This document shows, in pieces, positions 51,744-60,526 of a DNA stretch of 64,000 bases. Below the pieces are notes generated by a model. That model saw nothing but the letters and a program-made list of their open reading frames with translations, had not been told where the DNA came from and searched no databases. Positions within the stretch are counted from its first letter, which is position 1, and each line of letters opens with the position of its first letter. The position numbers were made by a program, and so were the translations under genes. The stretch comes from Roseateles hydrophilus (GTDB taxonomy: Bacteria; Pseudomonadota; Gammaproteobacteria; Burkholderiales; Burkholderiaceae_C), in assembly GCF_026712245.1 (NCBI RefSeq), contig NZ_JAPPUY010000005.1, forward strand, positions 62,001 to 126,000. Direction: 5' to 3'.

Positions 51744-53714
51744 ATGCAAACCAGTGCCTCACCCTCTGTCTCGCAGGACGCCCGGCTGGGCGAGTTCTTC
51801 CGCTACCACGGCTGGCTGGCGCCCGGGGTGCGGCTGTTCCGCAAGCTCTCTTTTCCCGGCAAGGCGGCGTGGATCTGTGCCGCCTTCGTGCTGCCGCTGG
51901 CGCTGCTGCTGGCGCAGCTGTGGTCGCGGGCCGAGGCCACCATCGCCAGCACCCGCCACGAGCTGCAGGGCCTGCACTACGCCGCGCCGCTGCTGGACCT
52001 GATCGACGCCGCCCAGGCCGAGCGCGCCGCCGCGCTGGCCGGCGCGGCCGAGTTGCCCGCGCTGCAGGCCCGTGCCGATGCGGCCTGGGCGCGGATGGCG
52101 CAACGCCACGCCGAGGCCGGCGAGGGCCTGGCGGTCGAACCGGCCTGGACGGCGGCACGCGCGGCCCATGCCGCGCTGCGCCAGGCCAGCGCGGCCGGGC
52201 CGGACGAGACCTTCGAGCGCCATGCCCGCCACCTCGCCGCGCTGCTGGCCTGGATGGCCGACGTGGCCGACGGCTCCGAGCTCAGCCTGGACCCCGAGCT
52301 CGACACCTACCACCTGATGCTGGTGGGCGTGCAACATGGCCCCGTGGTGCTGGAGGAGCTGGCCCAGCTGCGTGACCTGGGCGCGCTGGTGCTGCAGTCG
52401 GGCGAGCTGTCGCGCGAGCGCCTGCGCAAGCTGACCGAGCACCTGGCCGTCGTGCCCGGCGTGGAGGCCGACCTGCAGCGCTCGCACCGCCAGGCCGTGG
52501 CCAGCATGCCCGACACCGCCGAGCGGCTGGACCGCGGCGCGCTGGACACCGCCCAGCGCGCGCTGCTGGCCGCCGCCCAGGTGCAGCTGATGGGCGCCGC
52601 ACCGCAGGGCGCGGCGGCCGACTTCCGCGCGCTGGGCGACGCCGCCGTGGCCGCGGCGCGCGACTATCACCAGCGCGTGCGCGCCCGGCTGGCCGAGCGG
52701 CTGGGCGAGCGCGTGGCGCAGATGCGGCTGGGCGAGGCCCGCGAGCTGGGCATCACCGGCCTGTGCCTGCTGCTGGCGCTGTACCTGATGCTGAGTTTCT
52801 ACAAGGTCATGATGGGCGGTCTGGCCGAGGTGGCCGGCCACCTGCAACAGATCACCCAGGGCAACCTCACCACCGCGCCCCGGCCCTGGGGCAGCGACGA
52901 GGCGGCCCGGCTGATGCTCACGCTGGGCGACATGCAGGCGGCGCTGCGCCGCATCGTCGGCGCGGTGCTGGACGGGTCGGCCCAGGTCAAGACCTCCAGC
53001 GGCGAGATCGCCGGGGCCGCGCAGGACTTGTCTGGCCGCACCGAGCAGACGGCGGCCAACCTGCAGCAGACGGCTGCCACGATGGAGCAGATGTCCGGCC
53101 AGGTGCAGCAGACCCACCACACGGTCAGCGGCGCCGCCCGCATCGTGCAGGACAACGCGGGCGCCGCCAGCAGCTGCGGCGGCGTGATCGGCGACGTGGT
53201 GCAGACCATGGACGGCATCCGCGCCTCGTCCACCCGCATCGGCGAGATCATCGGCACCATCGACGGCATCGCCTTCCAGACCAACATCCTGGCGCTGAAC
53301 GCGGCCGTCGAGGCGGCCCGGGCTGGCGAGCACGGCCGGGGCTTTGCCGTCGTGGCGGCCGAGGTGAGGGCGCTGGCGCAGCGCTCGGCCCAGGCCGCGC
53401 GCGAGATCAAGACGCTGATCAGCGCCAGCATCGAGCAGGTGGAGTCGGGCCATGCCGTCGTCGTGCAAGCCCGCGAGATGATGGCCGCCATCGTCAACAA
53501 CGCCAGCCAGATGGCTGTGATGATGAGCGAGATCACCGTCACCCAGCAGCAGCAGGGCCAGGGCGTCATCGAGGTGGGCCAGGCGGTGCGGGCGCTGGAC
53601 GAGTCCACGCAGCAGAACGCCGCGCTCGTGGAGCAGACGGCGGCCGCCGCTGCCGCGCTGGCCGAGCAGGCCGACCGGCTGAGTGCGGAGATCGGCTTCT
53701 TCCGCCTCGCCTGA
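51744..53714 (+). CDS. Methyl-accepting chemotaxis protein with a large helical sensor
   Basis: This is a 656-residue chemoreceptor. Its cytoplasmic N-terminus ([20 protein letters not shown]) matches that of the CZB chemoreceptor at 18.3 kb. TM1 (near 37-57), an all-helical Ala/Leu-rich periplasmic domain of about 275 residues, TM2 (near 335-353, [20 protein letters not shown]), HAMP and the signalling hairpin ([37 protein letters not shown]) follow. It has no CZB domain and no C-terminal pentapeptide. It comes 78 nt after the TctE-like gene. Confidence 0.93.
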   Translation: MQTSASPSVSQDARLGEFFRYHGWLAPGVRLFRKLSFPGKAAWICAAFVLPLALLLAQLWSRAEATIASTRHELQGLHYAAPLLDLIDAAQAERAAALAGAAELPALQARADAAWARMAQRHAEAGEGLAVEPAWTAARAAHAALRQASAAGPDETFERHARHLAALLAWMADVADGSELSLDPELDTYHLMLVGVQHGPVVLEELAQLRDLGALVLQSGELSRERLRKLTEHLAVVPGVEADLQRSHRQAVASMPDTAERLDRGALDTAQRALLAAAQVQLMGAAPQGAAADFRALGDAAVAAARDYHQRVRARLAERLGERVAQMRLGEARELGITGLCLLLALYLMLSFYKVMMGGLAEVAGHLQQITQGNLTTAPRPWGSDEAARLMLTLGDMQAALRRIVGAVLDGSAQVKTSSGEIAGAAQDLSGRTEQTAANLQQTAATMEQMSGQVQQTHHTVSGAARIVQDNAGAASSCGGVIGDVVQTMDGIRASSTRIGEIIGTIDGIAFQTNILALNAAVEAARAGEHGRGFAVVAAEVRALAQRSAQAAREIKTLISASIEQVESGHAVVVQAREMMAAIVNNASQMAVMMSEITVTQQQQGQGVIEVGQAVRALDESTQQNAALVEQTAAAAAALAEQADRLSAEIGFFRLA

Positions 53715-53775
53715 GCGCGCGGCTGCGGCTGGCGACAATCGCGGTCTTGCCCCGAACCGCGATTGCCCGCTTGCC

Positions 53776-55779
53776 ATGACCACCCGTACCGTCCTCGGCG
53801 CCTGCCCCCACGACTGCCCCGACACCTGCGCGCTGCAGGTCACCGTCGAGAACGAGCGCGTCATCAAGGTGCAGGGCCGCGCCGAACATGCCAACACGCA
53901 TGGGGCGCTGTGCACCAAGGTGTCGCGCTACGCCGAGCGCACGTATCACGCCGAGCGCGTGCTGCACCCGCTCAAGCGCGTCAGCAGCAAGACCGAGGCG
54001 CCGGCCTTCGTGCAGGTCACGTGGGCCGAGGCGCTGGCCGACATCGCCGCCCGGCTGAACGCCATCGCCGCGCGTGACCCGCAGCGCATCCAGCCCTACA
54101 GCTATGCCGGCACCATGGGCTTGCTGCAGGGCGAGGCCATGGCCGGGCGCCTCTGGAACGCGCTGGGCGCCGCACGGCTGGACCGCACCATCTGCGCCAG
54201 CGCCGGCGGCGCGGGCCTGGCCGCCACCTACGGCCACAAGCTGGGCATGCACACGCGGCACTTCGCGGGTGCCAAGCTGATCGTCATCTGGGGCAGCAAC
54301 TCGATTGCGTCCAACCTGCATTTCTGGACCTACGCCAACCAGGCCAAGCGCGACGGCGCCAAGCTGATCTGCATCGACCCGCGCAAGACCGAGACGGCCG
54401 ACAAATGCCACCAGCACATCGCCGTGCTGCCCGGCACCGACGGCGCGCTGGCGCTGGGCGTCATGCACGAGCTGATCGCCCACGGCTGGCTGGACCAGGC
54501 CTACATCGACGCCCATGTCGACGGCTGGGACGAACTGCGCGAGAAGGCGCTGGCCTGGCCGCCGGAGCGCACCGCCGCCGTCTGCGGCATCACTGCCGAC
54601 GAGGTGCGCGGCCTGGCGCGCGACTACGGCACCACCACCCCCGCCGCCATCCGCCTGAACTACGGCATGCAGCGCGTGCGCGGCGGCGGCAATGCGGTGC
54701 GGCTGGTCGCCCTGCTGCCCTGCCTGACTGGTGCGTGGCGGCATGAAAGCGGCGGCCTGCTGCTGTCGGCCTCCGGCTGGTTTGCGCCGTACAAGAACCC
54801 GGCGCTGGAGCGGCCGGACCTGCTCGCCGGCCGTACGCCGCGCATGGTCAACATGAGCACCATCGGCGACGCGCTGCTGCAGGCCGACCCGCCCATCGAG
54901 GCGATCGTCGTCTACAACAGCAACCCGGTGGCCGTGGCGCCGGAGTCGCCCAAGGTCGTGGCCGGCTTCCAGCGCGAGGACCTGTTCACCGTGGTGCTGG
55001 AGCACTTCATGACCGACACGGCCGACCTGGCCGACTACGTGCTGCCCGCCACCACGCAGCTGGAGCACCTGGACGTGCACACCAGCTACGGCCACACCGA
55101 CGTGCTGATGAACCAGCCGGCCATTGCGCCGCTGGGCGAGGCCAAGCCCAACACCCAGATCTTCCGCGAGCTGGCCGCCGCGCTGGGCCTGACCGACCCC
55201 TGCTTTGCCGACACCGACGAGCAGCTCGCCGCCCAGGCCTTCACCACCGACATCGACGTGGAGCTGCTGCGCACGCAGGGCTGGCAGCCGCTGCCCATCG
55301 CCGACGCGCCGTTCGCGAACGGGGGCTTCCGCACGCCCAACGGCCGCGCCCAGGCGGCCGGCGCCGACTTCGTGCCCAACTACGAGAGTGCACTGACCGA
55401 TCCCGCGCTGGCCGCGCGCTACCCGCTGGCCATGATCTCGCCGCCGGCGCGCAACTTCCTGAACAGCAGCTTCGTCAACGTGAAGAGCCTGCGCGACATC
55501 GAGCGCGAGCCGCTGATCGAGATGCACGCCGACGACGCCGCCGCGCGCGGCCTGGCCGACGGCGCCCGTGTGGCCGCCTTCAACGACCGCGGCCGCTACG
55601 TCGCGACGCTCAAGGTCAGCCCGCGCGCCCGGCCCGGCGTCGTCAACGGCCTGGGCATCTGGTGGCGCAAGCTGGGCCTGGACGGCACCAACGTCAACGA
55701 GGTCACCCACCAGCGCCTGACCGACCTGGGCGAGGCGCCGGCCTTCTACGATTGCCTCGTCGAGGTCGAGGCCGCTTGA
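53776..55779 (+). CDS. Molybdopterin-dependent oxidoreductase with an N-terminal 4Fe-4S cluster
   Basis: This is a 667-residue enzyme of the DMSO reductase superfamily. Cys10, Cys14, Cys18 (CPHDCPDTC) and Cys46 (GALCTKV) bind a 4Fe-4S cluster. Molybdopterin-binding segments include IWGSNSIASNLHFWTYANQA, CIDPRKTETADKCHQHIAVL, YNSNPVAVAPES and YVLPATTQLEHLD, and the C-terminal molydop_binding domain is present. There is no signal peptide, so it is cytoplasmic. Such formate-dehydrogenase-like proteins of unknown substrate are frequent in Burkholderiales. The stop overlaps the next gene's TTG start. Confidence 0.9.
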   Translation: MTTRTVLGACPHDCPDTCALQVTVENERVIKVQGRAEHANTHGALCTKVSRYAERTYHAERVLHPLKRVSSKTEAPAFVQVTWAEALADIAARLNAIAARDPQRIQPYSYAGTMGLLQGEAMAGRLWNALGAARLDRTICASAGGAGLAATYGHKLGMHTRHFAGAKLIVIWGSNSIASNLHFWTYANQAKRDGAKLICIDPRKTETADKCHQHIAVLPGTDGALALGVMHELIAHGWLDQAYIDAHVDGWDELREKALAWPPERTAAVCGITADEVRGLARDYGTTTPAAIRLNYGMQRVRGGGNAVRLVALLPCLTGAWRHESGGLLLSASGWFAPYKNPALERPDLLAGRTPRMVNMSTIGDALLQADPPIEAIVVYNSNPVAVAPESPKVVAGFQREDLFTVVLEHFMTDTADLADYVLPATTQLEHLDVHTSYGHTDVLMNQPAIAPLGEAKPNTQIFRELAAALGLTDPCFADTDEQLAAQAFTTDIDVELLRTQGWQPLPIADAPFANGGFRTPNGRAQAAGADFVPNYESALTDPALAARYPLAMISPPARNFLNSSFVNVKSLRDIEREPLIEMHADDAAARGLADGARVAAFNDRGRYVATLKVSPRARPGVVNGLGIWWRKLGLDGTNVNEVTHQRLTDLGEAPAFYDCLVEVEAA

Positions 55780-56834
55780 TCCGGCGCCTGCTGCTCGCGG
55801 CCGCGCTGCTGGGCCTCGCGGGCTGCAGCACGCTGGGCCATTGGGGTCAGGCGGCTGGCGGCCACCTGGCCATCACCCGCGCCGCGCGGCCGGTGGACGA
55901 TTGGCTGGCCGATGCCCGCACGCCGGCCGACCTCGCCGAGCGCCTGCGTCTCGCGCAGCAGTTGCGCGACTTTGCCAGCCGGCAGCTCGCGCTGCCCGAC
56001 AACAACAGCTACCGCCGCTACGCCGACCTGGGCCGCGCGGCCGTGGTGTGGAACGTCGTGGCCGCGCCGCCGTTCGGCCTCACGCTCAAGACCTGGTGCT
56101 ACCCGCTGATGGGCTGCGCCGGCTACCAGGGCTGGTTCGACCTTGACGCCGCCCGCGCCAGCGCCCAGGCCCTGCAGGCTCAGGGCTGGGAGGCGCAGGT
56201 GCAGGCCATTCCCGCCTACTCCACGCTGGGCTGGAGCCGGCTGCTGGGCGGCGACCCGCTGCTGAACACCTTTATCCGCTACCCCGACGGCGAGCTGGCG
56301 GCCATGGTCTTCCACGAGCTGGCGCACCAGCGCGTCTACGTAGCCGACGACACCGGCTTCAACGAGGCCTACGCCAGTGCCGTGGAGCTGATCGGCGCGC
56401 GCCAGTGGCTGGCGGACAAGCCCGAAGCGGGTGCCGCCTTCGAGGCCGGCCGGGCGCGCCGCGCGGCCTTCCTGGCGCTGGCCCGCGAGGGGCGAGCGCG
56501 GCTGCTGCAGGTCTACGCCGGCCCGGCCGAGGCCCGCCCCACGGCCAAGGCTGCCGTCATGGCCGAGCTGCGCGAGCGTGCACCGCGCGAGGCCCCGGGC
56601 TATGAGGCCTGGTTCCAGCGCGCCAACAACGCGAGCTTCGCCATCCTGTCGGCCTACGACGAGCTGGTGCCGGCCTTCCTGCGGCTGTTCGATCAGCAGG
56701 GCCAGGACTGGGCGAAGTTCCATGCCGCCGTGGAGCGGCTGGCGGCGCTGCCGCCGGCGGAGCGCCGGGCTACATTGGCCGCTCTGACAGGAGTGCCCGA
56801 TGAGCTTGACCCTGCGACGCGTCAAACCCGCTGA
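55776..56834 (+). CDS. Lipoprotein aminopeptidase (zincin, PF10023-like)
   Basis: This is a 352-residue predicted lipoprotein metallopeptidase. The signal peptide ends in the lipobox LLGLAGC. The zinc motif is AAMVFHELAHQRVYV (HExxH), followed by NEAYASAVELIG as the likely third-ligand helix. The start is a TTG at 55776 that overlaps the upstream TGA; no ATG or GTG gives a lipoprotein signal. I recognise it as the putative aminopeptidase family common in Burkholderiales. Its 3' end overlaps the acetyltransferase gene by 35 nt. Confidence 0.85.
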   Translation: MIRRLLLAAALLGLAGCSTLGHWGQAAGGHLAITRAARPVDDWLADARTPADLAERLRLAQQLRDFASRQLALPDNNSYRRYADLGRAAVVWNVVAAPPFGLTLKTWCYPLMGCAGYQGWFDLDAARASAQALQAQGWEAQVQAIPAYSTLGWSRLLGGDPLLNTFIRYPDGELAAMVFHELAHQRVYVADDTGFNEAYASAVELIGARQWLADKPEAGAAFEAGRARRAAFLALAREGRARLLQVYAGPAEARPTAKAAVMAELRERAPREAPGYEAWFQRANNASFAILSAYDELVPAFLRLFDQQGQDWAKFHAAVERLAALPPAERRATLAALTGVPDELDPATRQTR

Positions 56835-57333
56835 TGCTGCCGCCATCGCCGAACAGTTTGCCGACCCGGAGGTGTTCGGCAACACGCTGCAGCTGCCCTA
56901 CGGCAGCGAGGAAATCTGGGCCCAGCGCCTGGCCGGTATGAACCCGCCCGCCGCCGGCTCCAACGAGATGGTGCTCGCCGCGCTGCTGGACGGCCGGCCC
57001 GTGGGCCTGGCGGGCCTGCACCCTGCCGGCCCGCAGGTTCGCCGCCGGCATGTGATGGGCCTGGGCATCACCGTCGCCAAGGCCGCGCAGGGCCAGGGTG
57101 TGGGCCACGCGCTGATGACGGCGCTGCTGGACTACGCCGACAACTGGGCGCAGATCCTGCGCATCGAGCTCACCGTGTTCCACGACAACGCGCGCGCCAT
57201 TCGGCTCTACGAGCGCCACGGCTTCGAGCATGAAGGCCGGCTCAGGGCCGATGCGCTGCGCAACGGCGTGTATGAGGACGTGCTGATGATGGGGAGGCTG
57301 CATCCGAGGCAGCCGGTGGTTGCGCGGGGCTAG
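56800..57333 (+). CDS. GNAT-family N-acetyltransferase
   Basis: This is a 177-residue GNAT acetyltransferase of the RimJ/RimL or PhnO-like type (Acetyltransf_1). The acetyl-CoA pyrophosphate-binding motif A reads VAKAAQGQGVGHALMTALLDYA (Q/RxxGxG/A), followed by ELTVFHDNARAIRLYERHGF, the motif B strand and helix. It starts with the ATG at 56800 inside the end of the peptidase gene, which implies translational coupling. The acceptor is unknown. Confidence 0.9.
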   Translation: MSLTLRRVKPADAAAIAEQFADPEVFGNTLQLPYGSEEIWAQRLAGMNPPAAGSNEMVLAALLDGRPVGLAGLHPAGPQVRRRHVMGLGITVAKAAQGQGVGHALMTALLDYADNWAQILRIELTVFHDNARAIRLYERHGFEHEGRLRADALRNGVYEDVLMMGRLHPRQPVVARG

Positions 57334-57773
57334 GCGCTACGTGATGCCGCGGCCCGGCGGAACAGCGGCCCCCACAGCAACCACGCCACGCCAACGGAAA
57401 GCGTCGACCAAATGAGCGCGAAGCTGTAGAAAACGACGGGCGATTCCGAGCGTGGTGTTCTGCAGTTCGTGGCCACGCGGGTGCTGCACAGCAGTTGCAC
57501 CGGCGCGTTGATCGGCGGCAGCTCGGTGGCCACCATCTCGCTGGTGAGCGTCAGCCGCTCGCCATCCGCGAGCCTGAATGTCGGAAGGTAGCGGGGGCGG
57601 CCCCGGGGCGGGGACACGAGGCCGGCATCGACAAGCACCGCGTCGACCACACGGGCCCGGCCGAACACGAAGTCAGCATGGTTCTGCCAGAAGGCCGCGG
57701 CGAACATGGCGGCGACCAAAAGGAACGGCAGGGGAATGAGCCTCTCACCGTAGCGAAGGCGCCGGCGAGTCAT
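57330..57773 (-). CDS. Membrane protein, DUF3592-like
   Basis: This is a 147-residue protein with two TM helices, one N-terminal (LIPLPFLLVAAMFAAAFW) and one C-terminal (FYSFALIWSTLSVGVAWLLW). The beta-type domain between them resembles DUF3592 (VVDAVLVDAGLVSP, YLPTFRLADGERLTLTSEMV). The ATG at 57773 is used. Its stop codon overlaps that of the convergent acetyltransferase. It lies 8 nt after the stop of the upstream aldo/keto reductase gene, so they may share a transcript. The function is unknown. Confidence 0.7.
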   Translation of the reverse strand: MTRRRLRYGERLIPLPFLLVAAMFAAAFWQNHADFVFGRARVVDAVLVDAGLVSPPRGRPRYLPTFRLADGERLTLTSEMVATELPPINAPVQLLCSTRVATNCRTPRSESPVVFYSFALIWSTLSVGVAWLLWGPLFRRAAASRSA

Positions 57774-57781
57774 GGCAGCCT

Positions 57782-58744
57782 TCAAGGCAACGCCTGCCCC
57801 CGCGCCGCCACGTACAGCCGGTACCACTCCTCCCGGCTCAGCTGAATCTTCACCGCGTCGTCGCACGCCCGAATGCGCTCCGCGTTGCCGCTGCCGATGA
57901 CCGGCTGGATGCCGGCCGGATGTCGCAGCAGCCAGGCCAGCAGCACGGCATTGGCCGTCGTGCGGTGCGTCTCGGCAATCTCGTGCACGACCTTCGCCGC
58001 CGCAGATGCCGCCGGATCGTTGAACCGCCCCTGCGCCAGCGACCCCCAGGCCTGCAGCTGCACGCCGTGCTGCTGCGCGTACTCCAGCGTGCCGGCCCAG
58101 GCCATCGCGCCGGGGCGGGTGGCCGCCTGCGGGTCGTTGAAGGTGGTGCCGGCGTCGATGAAGTCCAGCTTGGCCAGGCTCATCTCCAGCTGGTTGGCCA
58201 CCAGCGGCTCAGGCAGTGCCGACTGCAGCCAGCGCATCTGCCCGGCGTGCATGTTGGACACGCCCAGGTGGCCCACCTTGCCGGCGGCCTTCAGTCGGCC
58301 GAAGGCGCGGGCCACCTCGGCGGGCTGCATCAGCGGGTCGGGGCGGTGCAGCAGCAGGATCTCGATGTGCTCCACGCCCAGGCGCTGCAGGATGCCGTCC
58401 ACGCTGCGCTCGATGTGGTCGGCGCTGAAGTCGAAGCGGCCCGGCGCGGTGTCGTCGCCGAAGCGGATGCCGCACTTGCTCTGCAGCCGGACCTTGGCGC
58501 GCAGGCCGGCGTCGCGCTTGAGCAACTCGCCGAACACGGCCTCGGCCTTGCCGCGGCGGTAGATGTCGGCGTGGTCGAACAGCGTCACGCCGATGCTCAG
58601 CGCGGCCTCAATGGCGGCATGGGCCTGGGCGATGTCGGCCTCGGTCAGCGGGCCGCCGTTCCAGTCGCCGCCCAGGGCCATGCAGCCGTAGACGAGGGGA
58701 CCGACGTCGCGGAAGTGGGTGTGCAGGGGCAGGGCGAAGGACAT
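57782..58744 (-). CDS. Aldo/keto reductase (YdhF-like)
   Basis: This is a 320-residue NADPH-dependent aldo/keto reductase. The catalytic tetrad is in place: Asp and Tyr in TLFDHADIYRRG, Lys in VRLQSKCGIRFG, and His in EILLLHRPDPLMQP. The C-terminal cofactor-binding stretch is GIQPVIGSGNAERIRACDDA. The GCMALGGDWNGGPL N-terminus fits the YdhF subgroup, whose physiological substrates are poorly known. It follows the Sel1 gene by three nt on the same strand. Confidence 0.93.
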   Translation of the reverse strand: MSFALPLHTHFRDVGPLVYGCMALGGDWNGGPLTEADIAQAHAAIEAALSIGVTLFDHADIYRRGKAEAVFGELLKRDAGLRAKVRLQSKCGIRFGDDTAPGRFDFSADHIERSVDGILQRLGVEHIEILLLHRPDPLMQPAEVARAFGRLKAAGKVGHLGVSNMHAGQMRWLQSALPEPLVANQLEMSLAKLDFIDAGTTFNDPQAATRPGAMAWAGTLEYAQQHGVQLQAWGSLAQGRFNDPAASAAAKVVHEIAETHRTTANAVLLAWLLRHPAGIQPVIGSGNAERIRACDDAVKIQLSREEWYRLYVAARGQALP

Positions 58745-58747
58745 GGC

Positions 58748-59545
58748 TCAGGCAATGGACGTGGGGCCGGCATCATGCGGCACATCGTCGCGGCCGCGCC
58801 ACCCGATCAACCCGGCCAGCGCGCCGGCCACGCCGCCGATGACGGTAGCCAGCCGCGTCAGCTGGGCCAGCCCGGCGGCGCTGCCAGCAGCGGCATGCCG
58901 CGCCGCGCGGGCCCGGCGACGCTTGCGGGCGCGGCGCTGCGGCAGCTGCACCAGTTCCTGCATCAGGGCCAGTTCGTGCTGGCGCTCCTCGATGGCGCTG
59001 TCCAGCTCGCGATCGAGCTCGAAGCGCCGCGCCAGCTCGCGCACCGTGGGCAGCTCGCGCTCGCGGATGCGCAGGCCCGGCGCCTTGAGCCGGCAGCCCA
59101 GGCTGTGCGCGCGCAGGAACAGCGCCTTGGCGCCGACCCGGTCGGGCAGGCAGCCCCAGCCGGCCTCCAGGCAGGCGGCGAGGTGGAAGGTGGCGTCGGC
59201 ATGGCCCTGGCTGGCGGCGGCGGTGTAGAGCGCGATGCCGCGCGTGGCGTCGGCCGGGCCGCCCCAGCCGCCCACCAGCATGCGGCCGAGGTGGAACTTG
59301 GCCGTCAGGCTGCCGGCGGCGGACGCGCGCTCCAGCCCGGCGCGCGCCTGCACCGGGTCGCGCGGCAGGCCCAGGCCCTCGAGCTGGCAGTAGGCCAGCA
59401 TGGCCAGGCCCTCGGGGTTGCCAGCGTCGGACGAGACGCGGAACCAGTAGACCGCCTGCTCGTGGTCGGGCTCCTCCGCACGGAAGTACAGCAGGCCCGC
59501 GTCGAGCGGGTCTGTGCGGTGCGGGTCGGGGTCGACAAGGCGCAT
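58748..59545 (-). CDS. Sel1-repeat protein with a C-terminal membrane anchor
   Basis: This is a 265-residue protein of about four Sel1-like (TPR-related) repeats over residues 25-145, for example AVYWFRVSSDAGNPEGLAML and AKFHLGRMLVGGWGGPADA. A charged helical stretch and a very basic patch (RRARKRRRARAARH, about 205-218) follow, then a single TM helix (ATVIGGVAGALAGLIGW). Sel1 repeats mediate protein contacts. The TM near the C-terminus suggests tail anchoring with repeats in the cytoplasm. No partner is evident. Confidence 0.85.
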   Translation of the reverse strand: MRLVDPDPHRTDPLDAGLLYFRAEEPDHEQAVYWFRVSSDAGNPEGLAMLAYCQLEGLGLPRDPVQARAGLERASAAGSLTAKFHLGRMLVGGWGGPADATRGIALYTAAASQGHADATFHLAACLEAGWGCLPDRVGAKALFLRAHSLGCRLKAPGLRIRERELPTVRELARRFELDRELDSAIEERQHELALMQELVQLPQRRARKRRRARAARHAAAGSAAGLAQLTRLATVIGGVAGALAGLIGWRGRDDVPHDAGPTSIA

Positions 59546-59681
59546 GAATCCTCCCTGGGGCAGCGGGCGGGCTCGGCTGGCCCGCGCTCGCGGCGCCGGA
59601 GTATGCGTGCAAACGCGAAGTCAGGGTGTGACGCTTGGCTTCTGCCGTAGAGTGCGGCGCTGCACCAACGAGGAGAGCCGC

Positions 59682-60008
59682 GTGGCCGAGATCCGCATTC
59701 ACCGTGACCACGAGCTGGGCCTCAAGAAGGCCCGCGAGATTGCCTGGCAGTGGGCCGAGCAGGTCGAGCAGAAGTTCGACATGGACTGCACGGTGCACGA
59801 AGGCGAGGACGAGGACACCGTGAGCTTCACGCGTTCGGGCGTGAGCGGCGAGCTGACCGTCACGGCCAGCCGCTTCGAGCTGGTGGCGCAGCTGGGTTTC
59901 CTGCTGGGCGCGTTCAAGGCCACCATCGAGGCCGAGATCCAGAAGGAGCTCGACGCGCTGCTGGCCGGCAGCAAGAAGAAGGCGCCGGCCAAGAAAAAAC
60001 CGGCCTGA
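59682..60008 (+). CDS. Polyhydroxyalkanoic acid system protein (TIGR02610-like)
   Basis: This is a 108-residue cytoplasmic protein. I recognise the short PHA-system family from AEIRIHRDHELGLKKAREIA, the WAEQVEQKFDMDC segment, and a Lys/Ala-rich tail (KKKAPAKKKPA) like that of granule-binding proteins. The start is the GTG at 59682, preceded by AGGAG at 59671-59675; the longer open frame upstream is not conserved-looking. Function in PHA metabolism is by family association only. It fits with the PhaM gene at 8.3 kb and the storage-lipid genes just downstream. Confidence 0.85.
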   Translation: MAEIRIHRDHELGLKKAREIAWQWAEQVEQKFDMDCTVHEGEDEDTVSFTRSGVSGELTVTASRFELVAQLGFLLGAFKATIEAEIQKELDALLAGSKKKAPAKKKPA

Positions 60009-60042
60009 GCGGCCGGTTGTTTGCGGGGGGTGTTTTGGCGAG

Positions 60043-60176
60043 GGCCGAGCGCCGGGCCGGTCCCAAGCCGGCCCTCGGGCGATGTGCTTGGCGGTCAATC
60101 CGCCGAGCATCGCTGTCCCCTCGGGGGACCGACCAGGCTGACTCGCGTTCAGCGTCGTCAGCCTGGGCGAGGGGTC
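60043..60176 (-). repeat. Four-hairpin interspersed element, copy B
   Basis: This is the inverted second copy of the element at 26707-26825. Read leftward it has CCAGGCTGAC/GTCAGCCTGG, GTCCCC-CGA-GGGGAC, TGCTCGGCGG/CCGCCAAGCA (one mismatch) and GGGCCGG/CCGGCCC, and ends GGCCCGGCGCTCGGCCC. The linkers GCGATGCT, AAGCACATCGCC and GGCTTGGG match copy A. It lies between the convergent PHA-system and acyl-CoA-binding protein genes and abuts the stop of the latter. Confidence 0.8.
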
Positions 60177-60428
60177 TTACTTCAGGCTCTCGATCAGGTC
60201 GATGTACTGCTGCATGGCGTCATCGGCCGAGGTGCCCTTGAGTTCGTTCCAGGCATCCCACTTGGCGCGGCCCACCATGTCGGTGAAGCCGGGGCGCTTG
60301 TCCTGCACATCGCCGGCGCTGCCCTGCTTGTAGAGCGCGTAGAGCTTCAGCAGCGTCATGTTGTCCGGGCGCTCGGGCAGGTTCTTCGACTCGGCGACGG
60401 CGGCTTCGAATTGGTCTTTCAGGCTCAC
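60177..60428 (-). CDS. Acyl-CoA-binding protein
   Basis: This is an 83-residue ACBP, close to the usual 86. It has LKDQFEAAVAESKNLPERPD, the YALYKQGSAGDV segment and GRAKWDAWNELKG, which holds the conserved ligand-binding Lys and Trp residues. The GTG at 60428 follows GGAG and gives the family-length protein; the longer frame adds 14 unlike residues. ACBP buffers long-chain acyl-CoA esters. Its gene is divergent from the wax ester synthase gene, so acyl-CoA supply and use are encoded side by side. Confidence 0.92.
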   Translation of the reverse strand: MSLKDQFEAAVAESKNLPERPDNMTLLKLYALYKQGSAGDVQDKRPGFTDMVGRAKWDAWNELKGTSADDAMQQYIDLIESLK

Positions 60429-60526
60429 GGGGTTCTCCAGGCTGAATTCGGAATGCGATTCTCGTGACAATCGCTCAACGGGCTGCGCAGTTTAGGCCCG
60501 CATAACAAGGCATCGAGGAGACGCAT

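Noticed and set aside
58773-60110. A 445-codon leftward frame overlapping the Sel1 gene and starting in repeat copy B
   Set aside because: It is the alternate-frame shadow of the Sel1 and PHA-system genes; its opening MLGGLTAKHIA comes from the repeat element itself.
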